A DNA stretch of 64,000 nucleotides from Bimastos eiseni (Eukaryota > Annelida > Clitellata > Crassiclitellata > Lumbricidae): contig OY365817.1 of the NCBI GenBank assembly GCA_959347315.1, positions 1,319,357-1,383,356 of the forward strand, read 5' to 3'. Under the pieces are notes generated by a model. The model worked only from the letters and a program-made list of their open reading frames with translations. It was not told where the DNA came from and ran no database searches. Below are positions 1-11,786 of this stretch, in pieces. Position numbers and translations under genes: made by a program. Numbering within the stretch: the first letter of the stretch is position 1; the number at the start of each line of letters is the position of its first letter.

Positions 1-40
1 TCTACCTAGGACAAATTCATTCACCTTTTATTCATCTATC

Positions 41-163
41 GAGTGCGTTCTGGGATTGCGTCTGAGAACGTATCTTAAAGGGGTGCTATATCATGTTTAT
101 GGAGATTGATTGATTGGTTGGTTGACTGGCTGGCTGGTTGGTTGATTGATTGATTGATTGATT
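41..163 (+). repeat. LINE (CR1/L2-like) tail followed by TTGA/TTGG microsatellite
   Basis: A degenerate tail (gcgtctgaga... ggggtgctatatca) leads directly into a TTGA/TTGG tetranucleotide run at about 104-163. This order, stem-forming tail then short tandem repeat, is the 3' end of L2-type LINEs and their SINE partners. Confidence 0.6.
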
Positions 164-321
164 ATGAAAATGATAATGATGACCAAGATAATGTAAGAAG
201 TTCATAGCACTAAAGCTACAATTCACTTATTTTGGATTATTTTGATTATGATTATTATGACCGTGAGTAGTTCATAACACAGCACTGACAACAGTTTACA
301 ATTCATTGATTTTGATGACAG

Positions 322-492
322 GTGACACTGGTTCTTCTGGACCTTCTGGTAACCCTGGATTCCCAGGACCCTCTGGACCGCTTGGACCTGCTGGTAACGC
401 TGGTACATCAGGTCCACCTGGCCCACCTGGTCCAATAGGACCAGTGGGACCTAATGGACCACAGGGACAAGCAGGGCAAGATGGCACTCCAG
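322..492 (+). CDS. Collagen exon 1 (19 Gly-X-Y triplets)
   Basis: 171 nt, acceptor gatgacag, donor GTAGGC. Uncharged, Pro/Ser-rich helix starting DTGSSG and ending QDGTPG; the only charged residues are two Asp. Earlier exons of the gene lie to the left of the window. Confidence 0.93.
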
Positions 493-589
493 GTAGGCTG
501 GTCATAGCTTATCAGAGACGAATCGAAATGTGCACTGGAGATAGTTTATAAGCAGTGAATCAAGTGTTTGCACGTTAATGGCCAAGATG

Positions 590-771
590 TTATGTAATGT
601 GATGGTACAGAACATCTACATAGCACCTCTTCAAGGTGGTTACAGTTCTTGAGTTTTCTTTCAGTTTCATAGAGTCTGAGTGATAAGTCTTCATGAACAA
701 ATGGTTGTGCCTCAAAAATTATTATTAGCCCATTGTATTTGGTAAAACATTAAATTCAATATGTTTTTATT
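590..771. repeat. Dispersed intronic repeat, copy A
   Basis: About 180 nt nearly identical to 12951-13152. It includes cacctcttcaaggtggttac and ends at aattcaatatgttttta. The start resembles a reversed LINE tail (tagcacctcttcaagg). Confidence 0.8.
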
Positions 772-892
772 GATCTCAACAGATGAACATGTAGGCAAAG
801 TGATTATAATCAACAGGAGTGGGAAATAGAGAAGAAAAAAATGGCCCTAAATGGACCAACGGTCCTGATAGTCAGACTACCATTTTTCTTGA

Positions 893-956
893 AATAGAAG
901 TTGGATTGAAGATAATAATGCTTGCTAATTCAGCTTATTTTTCAGCAAGCATTATT
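893..956. repeat. Hairpin and inverted copy of the 36-bp repeat
   Basis: 914-926 (aataatgcttgct) and 944-956 are perfect 13-bp inverted arms. The start (893-921) is an inverted, imperfect copy of the unit of the array at 1065-1228. Confidence 0.7.
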
Positions 957-1064
957 TTCGTCTTTATATTGTCTATTTAGGAAGACTTACTCTAATCGAT
1001 CCAAATTTTTTTTCAGCTAGCATTATTTTCATCTATATAACATCTATTTGGAAAGAATTGCTCT

Positions 1065-1228
1065 CATCAATCCAACTTCTATTTAAGCATGTGTTATTAT
1101 CATCAATCCAACTTCTATTTAAACATGTGTTATTATCGTCAATCCAACTTCTATTTAAACATGTGTTATTATTGTCAATCCAACTTCTATTTAAACATGT
1201 GTTATTATCATCAATCCAACTTCTATTT
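1065..1228. repeat. 36-bp minisatellite, about 4.5 copies
   Basis: The motif tccaacttctattt recurs at 1071, 1107, 1143, 1179 and 1215, exactly 36 bp apart, with few changes. Confidence 0.95.
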
Positions 1229-1369
1229 TGCGAAATACAGTGGGCGAATAATAATTTTTTGGTCATGAATCTTTTGTCCGTTAGCCATTTTTCGGTGAAC
1301 CATTTTTTCAGTGAACCATTTGTTGATGAATCATTTGTCATCAACTACTTGTGTGTTATTTGTTTGTAG

Positions 1370-1612
1370 GTGGCGTTGGTGCAAGTGGATCTGTTGGACC
1401 AGTGGGACCCTCAGGCTCTCAAGGTCCTCCTGGAGCAGCGGGGAGATCAGGAGCAACTGGAACCCCTGGGAATACAGGTGGGACTGGCTATCAAGGATCA
1501 CCTGGACTTCCAGGTCCTCCAGGAGGAAGTGGGAACTCAGGACCTATGGGCCCACCAGGGCCAACTGGACCAGCTGGACAACAGGGTTCATCAGGATTCT
1601 CTGGACCTGCAG
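1370..1612 (+). CDS. Collagen exon 2 (27 triplets)
   Basis: 243 nt, acceptor tgtttgtag. The donor GTTGGC is weak but keeps the length a multiple of 9 and the Gly split. One Arg (RSG) and one Tyr (YQG) are the only notable side chains. Confidence 0.92.
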
Positions 1613-1699
1613 GTTGGCTAAGATAAACATTTCATAATTAAATTCAAACTGATGCACTTGACAATTATACTTGATTACAAGTGTGTTATGAATGGATGA

Positions 1700-1835
1700 T
1701 CGGAAGCTATTGCAGGAGTTGAATTTAACAGCATGGCAGCAATGCAAATTGCCCATCACTTCCTACATCTAATTTAGCCAATGCCACCACCTAGCAAATG
1801 GAAGGAATACTCACCTTATGGGGTGTTGATCTCTC
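1700..1835 (-). repeat. SINE body fragment
   Basis: aggagttgaatttaac, tggcagc, then an accttatgggg motif match the body of the tRNA-derived SINE at 22095-22275. The tRNA-like head is missing. Confidence 0.45.
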
Positions 1836-2205
1836 TCTTCACGCTAGTTTGTTATCCATTACTGTGGAATATATCTTTAAAAAAAACAGTGTGTATTTGT
1901 TACGTCTGTGCCATTTTTCTATTGTTTATGTTTCAGTAATTGCTGCCAATATTGTATTCTTCAATTCTTTATGGTATAGGTTATGGTATAGGTACAAGTT
2001 GAGGTTAGAATAGGTTGGATAACATAAACCAGCTGAACAAGGTTAGTTTGTGAGCTTAGGTTTTAGAACCAGCAAGGTATGTTGGAAAGGCAGGTATGTA
2101 GGCTATAATGTGTGTAAGTAATTATTCATTCATTAAATTGTTAAGTTTAATTATTAAAATTAAGTCTTCTTGCCTTAAATGACTAGACATTTTACCATTT
2201 TCCAG

Positions 2206-2565
2206 GTCAAACTGGTTTCCAGGGTCCTCAGGGTCCACCAGGGCCAGATGGTCCAAATGGTTCTCCCGGACCAGCTGGACCATCAGGGCAGCCAGGTCCT
2301 TTGGGCGATGCCGGACCGTCTGGCCCGAGCGGTCCTCCAGGTCCAACAGGCAACAGAGGAGGGACCGGATTCCCAGGACCTACAGGACCAGTTGGCGGCA
2401 CAGGGGGTCAAGGATTTACAGGTCCTCAAGGACCTACTGGTCCGGTTGGTCCATCTGGCCCTTCCGGACCCACTGGAAGCGCCGGACCTGATGGGCCTAA
2501 AGGTCAGAGCGGTGACACTGGTCCGGCTGGTTTCTCCGGTCCTTCCGGTTCTCCAGGCAATCCAG
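2206..2565 (+). CDS. Collagen exon 3 (40 triplets)
   Basis: 360 nt, acceptor ttccag, donor GTTTGA (the same unusual donor as exon 50). Pro/Ser/Thr-rich with one NRG and one PKG; no RGD. Confidence 0.93.
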
Positions 2566-2784
2566 GTTTGAATTTCTTTCACCATTCTTGATTTTAACTT
2601 CACAAATCAAATGCAATTGTTTTGAAGTGCAGAAACTAAATTCTCAGTTTTAGGAAGTAAATTAGTTATTTAATTCTTTTCCTCAATTGAGAAACTGGCT
2701 TTCTTTTGGTGGATAAACACTAGCCCTTCATGATCTGTATAGTTTTTCAAAGTACAGCCATCTTAGAGCTTTTCTTTATCGCCA

Positions 2785-3215
2785 GAGTTGGATTGGGAGC
2801 GCTCCTGAGTAGATGTGCTGTAGTTGAACATCTATTATAGGACCCTCAAATCAGCAATGTAATGGAGTGCTTATATAGTGCCACTCAAATCAGAGGTGCT
2901 CACGACTCAGCACAAAGCTAAACAAAGAAAAGGAAAGTCTTCAAGCGCTTCGAAAACAGCAGGGGAGAGAGAGAGCAGCTTCTTCTGAAGATGAAGGGGG
3001 ACGCTTTTCCAGCTGGTGGGACCCACGTAGGAGAAGCTTCTGGATTGGGCCATGGCAGCGCGCATGCAGGGAACCACCAGAATTCCAGAGGAACGAAGGG
3101 AAACCCTGTGCGGAATAGAAGAGACCCTAGTGCAGAGAGAATTAGGGGGCAGACCCAAGGAGACAGATACGCATCAATACAGCGCCACCATGTCATGGAA
3201 TGGCACAATGCGAGT
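2785..3215 (-). repeat. CR1/L2-like LINE fragment(s)
   Basis: A + strand tail-like piece (gagcgctcctgagtagat) at about 2800 is joined to a minus-strand copy. The latter has a reversed tail at 2870-2913 and decayed C-terminal LINE coding (SYVGPTSWKSVPL) on the minus strand. The rest of this 1.17-kb intron (3216-3736) shows nothing recognisable. Confidence 0.6.
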
Positions 3216-3736
3216 CCTCAGAATGAATGGATGAAAAGTCTTCTAAGCAAAATATCCTCAGATTTGTCTTACATGCTGCACAGGTTTAAATGATTTTTCA
3301 ATCACAGGCTAATCTGATCTAATCATTCCCTACCAAGGAAATCAACAGACCACCGTTTGCCCATCGTCTCATGACAGGATCCTGACTCTTATAGACAATA
3401 ATACGTGGAAAACTTCTTGAAGAAGAATGTTCTACTGCAATTGATTATATATTTGTCCTATATCTTTACACATCGAAGTTTAATGAAGAGAATACTAACT
3501 TTATGATGTATCTGATTTGATTTGGTGATCGTAGGCATAGCATATCAGGAGTTTTTTCTCTGTAAATAATTATTTCTTTTGTAAAATTAAATGTGAACTA
3601 TCAAACAATGTAGGAAAAACTAGAAACTTGTGATTAGTTTGCTTGCGGAGGTACTAAATATGTGCATTTACAATATTTATAATCTGCCTACATATTCCAG
3701 TGGTATTGGATCTTACATTGTCTTTCCTTTATCTAG

Positions 3737-3997
3737 GATCTCCTGGTCCTCAAGGTCCTCCTGGATTTTCTGGGGCAGATGGATCACCCGGTGGACCTGG
3801 TTCTCCAGGATTTGCTGGACCACCCGGACCTAATGGCCGCCCAGGACCTTTGGGCCCTGCAGGGCCCTCTGGCCCTGCAGGGCCAAATGGTGACCCTGGG
3901 TCTCCGGGCCCAGCTGGACCATCGGGTTCTCAGGGTCCGTCTGGAGATAGAGGTGACCCTGGACAACCGGGTTCATCGGGACCGCAAGGTCCTTCAG
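3737..3997 (+). CDS. Collagen exon 4 (29 triplets)
   Basis: 261 nt, acceptor tatctag, donor GTTGGT. First exon in the window with an RGD (DRGDPG near its end). Exons 22 and 31 have the same length. Confidence 0.93.
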
Positions 3998-4134
3998 GTT
4001 GGTCAGAAATTCAGAGCTCTTTAATCCAAGGGATTTAATGTGAATTAGTGTCAATTTAATGATGCCTAGTTTTGTTCTTTTATGAAAACAGTTCATGAAT
4101 TTGGTAAGGAAAGATATGATAGCATACAGCAAAT

Positions 4135-4530
4135 AAGAAAGCTGAAGATGATAAGGAAAGGAAGGAAGATAAGGCCAGACAAAGGTAGGGTTTGATAAGT
4201 AAATTTACTTGACATAGACACGTTAAGGAAAGGAAGGTAAGGTAACAGATGCAAGGTGAGGAAGGTAAAGTAAAATTAATATTAAAGGTTAAGTTAAGTA
4301 TAAAAATAAGGAAGTTAAGGTTATAATGGTTTGTAGTGAAGGTTAGATAAAGTATTGATGGTGAAGAGTAATTGTGAAGGTTAAAAAGAATAAGGGCATA
4401 ATTAATGGCATAATGGTATAATTAGTAGTGAAGGTTAGATAAAAATGAAGAAAGTAAGGTAATTGCTAATAGTGAAGGTTAGATAAGAAAAATAAGGAAG
4501 GTAAGGTAATAATTTGTAGTAATGATTAGA
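4135..4530. repeat. Purine-rich degenerate repeats
   Basis: Loose tandem copies of aaggaaggtaaggt and gtgaaggttagataa fill the region; strong purine bias on the + strand. Confidence 0.75.
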
Positions 4531-4607
4531 TAATAATAATAACTGAAAGTTATACACATGTGATGAAGTAGGATGAGGCCATGGTGTGAATTGTGGGGAT
4601 TCTCACT

Positions 4608-5358
4608 CTTAGTGTAGTACAGCGGCATAGGAATATAATTGTGCACTTTGTGATACAAGTATGAAATTTTGCACAAACGTAGTACGTTGCATTGTTATGA
4701 GATTTGGATGTTGGACCACGCGAAAAAATTATTTTAAAAAAAATTATTGGAAAATAAAAGAATTATTCTGAAATTTTTTTATTAAAGTGAAAATTTTTTT
4801 TTAGTAAAATCCAAGTTACGCCCTTTAAACAGGTAAAGGTTAAACATTCAAACCGAGAATCAATTAAAAATCATGGTCACAAACTTTTAAATTGTTTATT
4901 TTTGCCCTTAAAAGTAGTTGTTAATAACAATGTTCCTTAGAATCAATGTTAATTTTGAAATTGAAGGTATGTGTTCATTTAAGACCTACTTATCTCTGCT
5001 TTCTCAGAAGTCCCCTTCACAGAAAAACAAAACAGCACAAGGAAGTGAGAGTTTCCTTCAAGAACATCCTTTTACATGATCCTACTTGCACTTGTGGAAC
5101 ACCAAATATCATCATGTCATGTATGCTTCTGACAGGATTGTTCAGTTAGACTCGCATGTGTTATCTTTAGCCTTTGTCCAATATCGTATGACTATAAAAT
5201 GCGACTCTGGACTACATCTAAAGGATCTGCCCCAAGACCCACGCTTGATATGTAAAGTAATAGAACATTTATATAGCGCCTTGTGCAAGATTTCATGCTT
5301 GTATCACAAAGTGTGCTATCACTGGATATTTCGGATCTATGCCGCTGCACTAGTGGGG
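4608..5358. repeat. Inverted repeat pair in intron 4
   Basis: 4608-4676 and 5270-5358 are reverse complements, sharing gcactttgtgatacaag and cagcggcata; the right arm has a short insertion. Either two opposed copies of one repeat or the ends of a roughly 750-bp element. Between them is A/T-rich sequence without coding. Confidence 0.65.
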
Positions 5359-5431
5359 AAATGTATGAATATAAGCGAAATGAATTATGACAATGCTTGC
5401 AGAGGGACCCTGCTTTTCTTTTTCTGATTAG

Positions 5432-5872
5432 GACCCAGGGGAAATACGGGACCTTCTGGCAACACTGGGCTTCCGGGATCTATTGGTGCAAGCGGTACTG
5501 CCGGCGATCCGGGACCAAGTGGACCCAGTGGACCATCAGGTCCTAATGGAAATCCAGGTCCGCCTGGAGGTCCAGGACAATCCGGAAATGCTGGACCACA
5601 AGGATCTACGGGTTCCTCTGGAAACCAAGGCCCCAAAGGTCTTCCTGGACCGGCCGGCCCGTCAGGAAATTCCGGACCGGATGGATCGAAAGGCGTTCCT
5701 GGAGATTTGGGATTTCCAGGTCCTCCTGGTCCCACCGGATCCATCGGTCAGCCTGGTGGTCTTGGACCGAGTGGCCCTGTGGGTCAGAGTGGACCTGCTG
5801 GTCCGGTTGGACCTTCTGGACCGACAGGTGACATTGGACAACCAGGACCTATTGGCAACCCTGGACCTGCAG
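5432..5872 (+). CDS. Collagen exon 5 (49 triplets)
   Basis: 441 nt, acceptor tctgattag, donor GTCAGT. Mostly GPSG/GPTG-type triplets with two Lys (PKG, SKG) and one PRG. Exons 24 and 29 have the same length. Confidence 0.93.
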
Positions 5873-6149
5873 GTCAGTTATACTTTAGTCTGATGAGTAC
5901 TTCAATTCTAATGATTAGTTCTAGTTGGATTTAAAGATTTCAGCCTAATCTTAATCTAATTCTTATAGTTATTTATGGACATTTGTATGGCTCCATATCC
6001 AGAGGCAGCTAATCAGAGGTATTTTTTATGTGCAATTGAGTGTCATTAATTACTGGACTTTTATTGTTTAGGAAGACAATGCACCAAGAACCTGAAGAGT
6101 CACGGGTGGTGGGCTCACGCTGACACGTAGAATTTTTTCTTTCAGTTTT

Positions 6150-6340
6150 TAGTTTAAAATTTGAGATGTTATTCTTCAACTTAAAAATATTTTCCTTATG
6201 ATTAAATATGTCATTCTTAAAAATTAAAACGTTATTAAACTTAAAAATTTTATTCTTAACATTCAAAGTGTTCTTGATTAGATTAAAAATGTTTTCCTTA
6301 AAATTAAAATGTTTTTTTAAATTCAAAATGTTATTCCTTT
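6150..6340. repeat. A/T-rich degenerate tract before exon 6
   Basis: Loose repeats of attcttaaaaattaaaa-type sequence run to the acceptor of exon 6 and blur its polypyrimidine tract. Confidence 0.5.
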
Positions 6341-6343
6341 TAG

Positions 6344-6712
6344 GCCCCTCTGGACCGCAAGGACCAAACGGAGCAGTTGGAGATACTGGTTTCCAGGGCC
6401 AGCCTGGCTCACAAGGCCCAGCCGGACAGGCAGGCCCCAGTGGTCCAACAGGACCATCTGGACCTATAGGAGGACCCGGTCAGTCTGGTCCATCTGGTGC
6501 ACCTGGGTCTATTGGACCTTCTGGACCTAGGGGAGACAGTGGACCTTCTGGTCCATCTGGACAGGTAGGACCTCAAGGAAATAAAGGACAGCCTGGAGGA
6601 ACAGGGTTTCCTGGACCTCAGGGAGCTGCTGGCCCGGTGGGTCCCTCCGGAGCTACGGGGAATACTGGTCAGACGGGGCCTTCTGGTGCTCTCGGACCAC
6701 AGGGTGCATCAG
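6344..6712 (+). CDS. Collagen exon 6 (41 triplets)
   Basis: 369 nt, acceptor ccttttag, donor GTCAGT. Rich in PSG triplets; one PRGDSG and one NKG. Exon 11 has the same length. Confidence 0.93.
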
Positions 6713-6836
6713 GTCAGTATGTGATTTCTGTAGGGTGTCTAATCAGGGCTGTGTTAAGTGGAATGCACTTTTATCGTCAGCACATTTGACTTTTTGTTGT
6801 GCTGTACACAGTGTACAGATACTCGATTCCATTCTA

Positions 6837-6955
6837 TTCTAATCTGATATGATCTAATGTAATCTGATATGATCTTATGTAATCTGATATGATCTAATGT
6901 AATCTGATATGATCTTATGTAATCTGATATGATCTAATCTATTGTAATCTAATCA
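6837..6955. repeat. 20-bp minisatellite, about 6 copies
   Basis: Unit taatctgatatgatctaatg with an alternating cttatg variant. Confidence 0.93.
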
Positions 6956-7224
6956 CTAACTGTGATGTTATTGCAAATCGCTTGGTGTGAATCGATGGTG
7001 ATTCCAAGTGAAACTGTAGTGATTTAATCATAATCCTCAAATGAACCTGGTCGAAATCTGATGGGTCAGGGTAATCAGAAGTCAAGGTAGGATGCTGAAA
7101 CTGATGTGTCATTTACGTGAGGCTTTTCATACAATTTTGGAACGTAATGTAATGTTATCACTCATTGACTGCAGGATAGCTGAAAATTCCAAGCACAGTT
7201 GCACATACAATTACAGTCATTCAG

Positions 7225-7525
7225 TTTTGATTAGGATTAGGATTAGAATTATCCTCAGGATTATGATTGTGATGAGGAGTTTGAGATTGATCATGATTGC
7301 GATTTTGATCAGGGTTATGATCACGATCAGGATTATGATTTTAATCAAAATTATGATTTCAATGAGAATTGCGATTATGATCAGTAGTATGAATTTGATC
7401 AGGATCATTCATGACTTTGATCTGGATTATGGTTATAGTCAGCATTCAGTTATTATTATGATCATGATCAGGATTATGTTTTGATGAAGATTATGATTAT
7501 GATAAGGATTATGATTTCAGGTTTA
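7225..7525. repeat. GATTATGATCAGG-type degenerate repeats
   Basis: Imperfect GAT/ATT-rich tandem sequence of variable unit size. The apparent open frames in it are low-complexity Ile/Met strings and not credible genes. Confidence 0.75.
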
Positions 7526-7854
7526 AGCTTAATTATATTTTCTGTTGTTATGATTATGTACCAATAAATTGCACTTCTTAAACTTGGCAATGACAATGAT
7601 AAATTCTTTCTATTGACCTCATTGTACAGACAAACAGAATCAAAATTTAGATGTTAAAATCAAGATCAATAGGGAGGACATCCCATGAAGGACCTTTTAG
7701 CTGGTAGTTGAACGGAGTGGAATAAGGTCAATGTTTTTTTATAGTTAACAGTGCACAATTTAACAATCGAGGAGATAACAAATGACAATTAAACACACTA
7801 ATAAGCAAATGTATACAAATTATGAAGTTGCATTTAATAACATTTATTGGGGAT

Positions 7855-8055
7855 CAAATTACAGGATATTTTCTGTTGTGGGTCCATCTACCTGGTATAA
7901 ACTTCCTCCATCTTCAAGGACTAAACTAATGACTGACTTCCCTCCATCAGCCTCTCACTCTTTAATGGCGTTTTTCCCTTGGGGTTTCCGTGCTGAGAGA
8001 GACCTCTGAATAGTTATTTTTAGAGGCACTATATAAATCTAAAGATACGATACAA
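7855..8055 (+). repeat. CR1/L2-like LINE 3' end
   Basis: Decayed C-terminal coding IFSVVGPSTWYKLP followed by a tail with tagaggcactatataaatct. Sense strand is +. Confidence 0.75.
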
Positions 8056-8165
8056 TCATTATGATCTCAGTTCCAATTACATTTATGTTCTCTATATTAT
8101 TATCTTGTGTTGTGTCTTTCTGTGTTGTGTTCCCTTGCCTAAATTTGTATCTGCACACCTTTCAG

Positions 8166-8516
8166 GTGATACTGGATCATCAGGACCTCCAGGCCCCACT
8201 GGACCTGTGGGTCAGGCGGGTGATCCTGGTCCATCTGGTCCATCAGGTAACAGCGGAGCGGTCGGTGCAACAGGTGCAACTGGAGCGACAGGACGAACCG
8301 GAGCAACGGGTGGGACGGGATCTTCTGGTGGAGTTGGAAGCACGGGCTCTCCGGGCTTCCTAGGACCTCCGGGGGATTCGGGACCCACAGGGCAACAGGG
8401 CTTTCAGGGACCTTCTGGTAATCCGGGTTCATCAGGTCAGCCTGGTTTTCCAGGTCCACCTGGACAGAGAGGACCTTCTGGGTCAACTGGATCACCTGGA
8501 GGGACTGGATTTTCAG
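8166..8516 (+). CDS. Collagen exon 7 (39 triplets, Thr-rich)
   Basis: 351 nt, acceptor cctttcag, donor GTGAGT. Thr fills the Y position in 12 of 39 triplets by my count, more than Pro (9). The core is a run of ATG, RTG and GTG triplets. First of the 351-nt exon class. Confidence 0.93.
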
Positions 8517-8689
8517 GTGAGTTTTGCTGTCTGATCGTACCTGGTCCATACAGTCCAATTGAGTTGAATAAAAAGAATTAAAATGGATTGATTGCAGGTT
8601 GGAATGTGCTCCCCTAGAGCTATGCCTCCTGCCTAGAAATTCCTCACCTTTACTCTTCATTGAAATCTGTATTTTTCAGCCATAATCAG

Positions 8690-8765
8690 ACCGGGAGTGC
8701 CTCTGAGTAGATATCTTGGTTGATATATTGATTTACTGATTGATTTATTGATTGATTGATTGAAT
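8690..8765 (+). repeat. LINE tail plus TTGA microsatellite
   Basis: gagtgcctctgagtagatat then a TTGATT/TTGA run, as at 41-163. Confidence 0.6.
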
Positions 8766-8901
8766 TACCATTTGATGACGGCATAGGCAAGAGCGTTCTG
8801 GTGATTTTGCTTATAGCATTTGCTTGTCATTGATATCTCTATAATGATAATCTTTGTTATTTTTATAATATGTCACTTATAAATCATTCTTCATTTTTCA
8901 G

Positions 8902-9126
8902 GTCCTCCTGGAGCTGTGGGCCCAGCTGGATCAAGTGGAAACCCTGGTCCACAGGGATCAGTAGGAGCCACAGGAAACACTGGCTTCACTGGACCTCAGG
9001 GACTGAAAGGAGATCCGGGATTTGCTGGAGACCAAGGCCCTGTTGGACCTACTGGTCCGGTAGGACCTCTTGGGCCACAGGGTGCTCCTGGTCCCAGAGG
9101 ACCCACTGGAACTCAGGGTGCTACAG
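8902..9126 (+). CDS. Collagen exon 8 (25 triplets)
   Basis: 225 nt, acceptor tttttcag, donor GTCAGA. First of the 225-nt exon class; LKGDPG sits at triplets 12-13, close to the basic/acidic pair of exons 12, 14, 16 and 18. Confidence 0.93.
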
Positions 9127-9530
9127 GTCAGAGTTATTGATATTCATATGCCACCAGTTGAAGTTTCAGTTTTAGAAACTTTTTTGAACGCCAAGAAAAT
9201 GCGAAACCAATGTCACGAACAATGGGTGTCAAAGAATAGGCTTAATTAAAAGGAAACCTATCGGGAACAAAATGACTTTTGTCGGGGCAATATTTCTTAG
9301 GAGGTAGAATCTTTTAAAGATGCCACTCATCTTGTGTAAAAGAAAGCAATGGAGAAGTTTTGTCTTTGCGATCGCTAGAGTTACAAGGTGATAAGGTGAC
9401 TCATCTTTACCCTTCTACTCATCGTCATGCTTCTATGATGTATTAAGTAAAGAGAGCCTTGCACGGCTGACGACAGTTAAATTCGACTCTTGTGATAACT
9501 TGTCATCAACCTACATACTGTGTTTATCAT

Positions 9531-9601
9531 TAATTAAGTACATTCTTTATCAAACCAACTGCATATCTGCACTCTGGTACTCAATATTACATTTAAAAGA
9601 T
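9531..9601 (-). repeat. Left arm of a 71-bp inverted repeat
   Basis: Reverse complement of 13349-13420 with no mismatch that I could see across about 70 nt (taattaagtacattctttat through catttaaaaga). The surrounding intron 8 also has a CATA/ACAT microsatellite near 9788-9832. Confidence 0.88.
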
Positions 9602-9951
9602 GTGGTGTGTTAGCAGGAGATGAAAAAACTTTTATTATTGTTATTATTATTCGGAAGAGATTCTAGTTCTAAAGAGGCTGATATGCTAAACCTTCAACTG
9701 AAAAGCTTCCTTTTGTTTATGGTTGTGCCAAGATATCCTAACCCTAGACTTTGTCAAGTATCTCTACTGAGATGATGACAACAAGCCATACACACATACA
9801 TACATACATTCTTACAAACATACATACATATAAATTCACACACCCTTGGTGAAGGCTTTCTAGGAACCAGGTTTGATTGGTTAATTGCTCTTGTTAATAA
9901 CTGCAAGTGTCTCACCTTTGCCCATCACGGTGTTCGTTTGTTGAATTTTAG

Positions 9952-10266
9952 GGAATAATGGCAATTCCGGAGCCCCCGGTCCAAATGGACAGCCTGGACC
10001 ATCCGGTATTTCAGGCCCAGTTGGTCCTTTAGGTCCAACTGGAGATATAGGAAGTCCTGGACAGTCTGGATCACCTGGAGTGCCAGGGTCAACGGGATCG
10101 AGTGGACTTCAGGGAGCGACCGGGGCTACCGGATTCACTGGACCTGCTGGTCAGCCTGGTTCAAACGGACCTCAGGGCCCAGCTGGTCCAGTTGGGTCCC
10201 CTGGTTCGAATGGTGATCGAGGGGACCCTGGATTTGTGGGACCAAACGGCCAACCAGGTCCACCTG
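9952..10266 (+). CDS. Collagen exon 9 (35 triplets)
   Basis: 315 nt, acceptor aattttag, donor GTAGGT. Starts with an Asn-rich stretch (NNGNSG) and contains DRGDPG near the end. Exon 34 has the same length. Confidence 0.93.
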
Positions 10267-10791
10267 GTAGGTATCTATAAACTGATCTAATAGCTAAGTG
10301 TCTATTATGCAATGATTGCTTTAAATGGCTGTCATTGGAGAAGTCCAGTTGACTGTCTGTTGCCAACGGTCGACTCAGCCTGTTGGACAGATGGGCGCCT
10401 TGTATAGCTGTCATACAGTTCAATTCTACTCCTGTATTAAATTATAATCGTACAGCGGTGTGTGAGCTTGAATTAATAATAAACACAAGTAATTGTATGT
10501 ATAGTCCAACACTTATATAGCTCCTCTTTTCAACATGCCTATTCACCAAACAAAGTTAATTTTTTTCAACATTGCTATCCACCATGCTGAAAGACATTTA
10601 TGCTTTATCTTAAGGTGTATGTTTTCAGGTCTTCAGATGGCCTTTGACTGTCAAAATGTCCAAATAGCTACTTATGTACATTATACAAGGATCTCACCCT
10701 ACAAATTCATTGAAACCTCAGTTAGGTCGAAAGCCATACATTTACGCAATCTGACATTACATTTACACTCTGAACTGCTTTCTTGTTTCAG

Positions 10792-11157
10792 GACCCACTG
10801 GACCAGATGGACCCAAAGGTCAGACCGGACCCTCTGGGAACGCAGGGGACGCAGGACCTCAGGGTCAACCCGGGTTCACGGGTGCTTCCGGACCTACTGG
10901 TCAGTCAGGCCCCGCTGGTCAGCCTGGGAACCCTGGTGGGCCAGGATTGACCGGGCCCACGGGGTCCAAGGGAGCCACGGGAGACAGCGGTTTGGCAGGA
11001 GCCCCCGGACCTCCGGGTAGCAATTCGTTGGGGGAAAGAGGACAGCCAGGCTTACCAGGGCAACAGGGACAGACTGGACCTCCTGGTTCCGGTGGCCCTC
11101 CTGGCCCAGCGGGAAGCCCTGGCAATACAGGGTCAACCGGACAAGTTGGAGCAGTGG
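10792..11157 (+). CDS. Collagen exon 10, with an interruption
   Basis: 366 nt (122 codons), acceptor tgtttcag, donor GTAAGT. One of only two exons not divisible by 9: at about 11014-11040 the repeat reads GSNSLGERG, two residues too many, giving 40 triplets plus 2. It also has one of the rare Glu residues. A similar NSVLGERG imperfection occurs in exon 46. Confidence 0.93.
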
Positions 11158-11613
11158 GTAAGTCTACAGAGGGTTTCAGGGACACCAGAAGTGGGGTAGG
11201 GGTGTGATGATGACTGCTGATTTAATCAAATCTAGTCACTAACTTCTGTGGCACAATTACAGCATCAATGTTCAGTCACTGGAGGCTGAAATACGAAAGA
11301 CGACAGATGCCAGATGATGGTTAGGCTGTTGTGTGTTAGTAAGTTCCAACATAGAAGTAAATATATATCAGTGATGGTTTTAATCATAACCATAGCCAAA
11401 TGTTTTTATTAATCACCTTAACTAGTTGAACACAGTGATAAGAACACAAGAGATAAGAGGAAAAGGCAGAGAAGATTTATATGTAACAGGGAAAGAAGAA
11501 ACCCTTAAGGGAGCGATGAGTCCCGCTAACAGGGTTTAACCTTTCTAACTTGACTTTGAGCAGCCGGCTCAGAATATACAAACAGAATTCATTTGCTTAG
11601 CTAGTTAACTAGA

Positions 11614-11712
11614 TGGAGATGGTGATGATGATGATGATTTTATTGGTGGTGGTGATGATGATGATGGTGGTTATGATGATGATAATGGTGATGATTATGT
11701 ATTTAATGGTGT
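11614..11712. repeat. GAT/GGT trinucleotide-rich tract
   Basis: Imperfect gatgatgatg and ggtggtgatg runs. The rest of intron 10 shows nothing recognisable. Similar tracts occur in intron 11 (gtggtg at about 12164-12200, gat-rich 12240-12440). Confidence 0.8.
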
Positions 11713-11786
11713 TGATAATAAAGATCTTCAAAACTATAATAACATCAACAATGAAAGTGATGACTCGTGTTCTGCTGTTTCTTTAG

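Noticed and set aside
1065..1228. 36-bp regular repeat as a CRISPR array
   Set aside because: No unique spacers and a eukaryotic intron context; it is a minisatellite.
7092..7484. 130-codon Ile/Met-rich open frame
   Set aside because: Lies in degenerate GAT/ATT repeats; low complexity and no context.
10535..11020. 161-codon frame covering the start of exon 10
   Set aside because: Different frame from the collagen repeat; a shadow frame extended into the intron.
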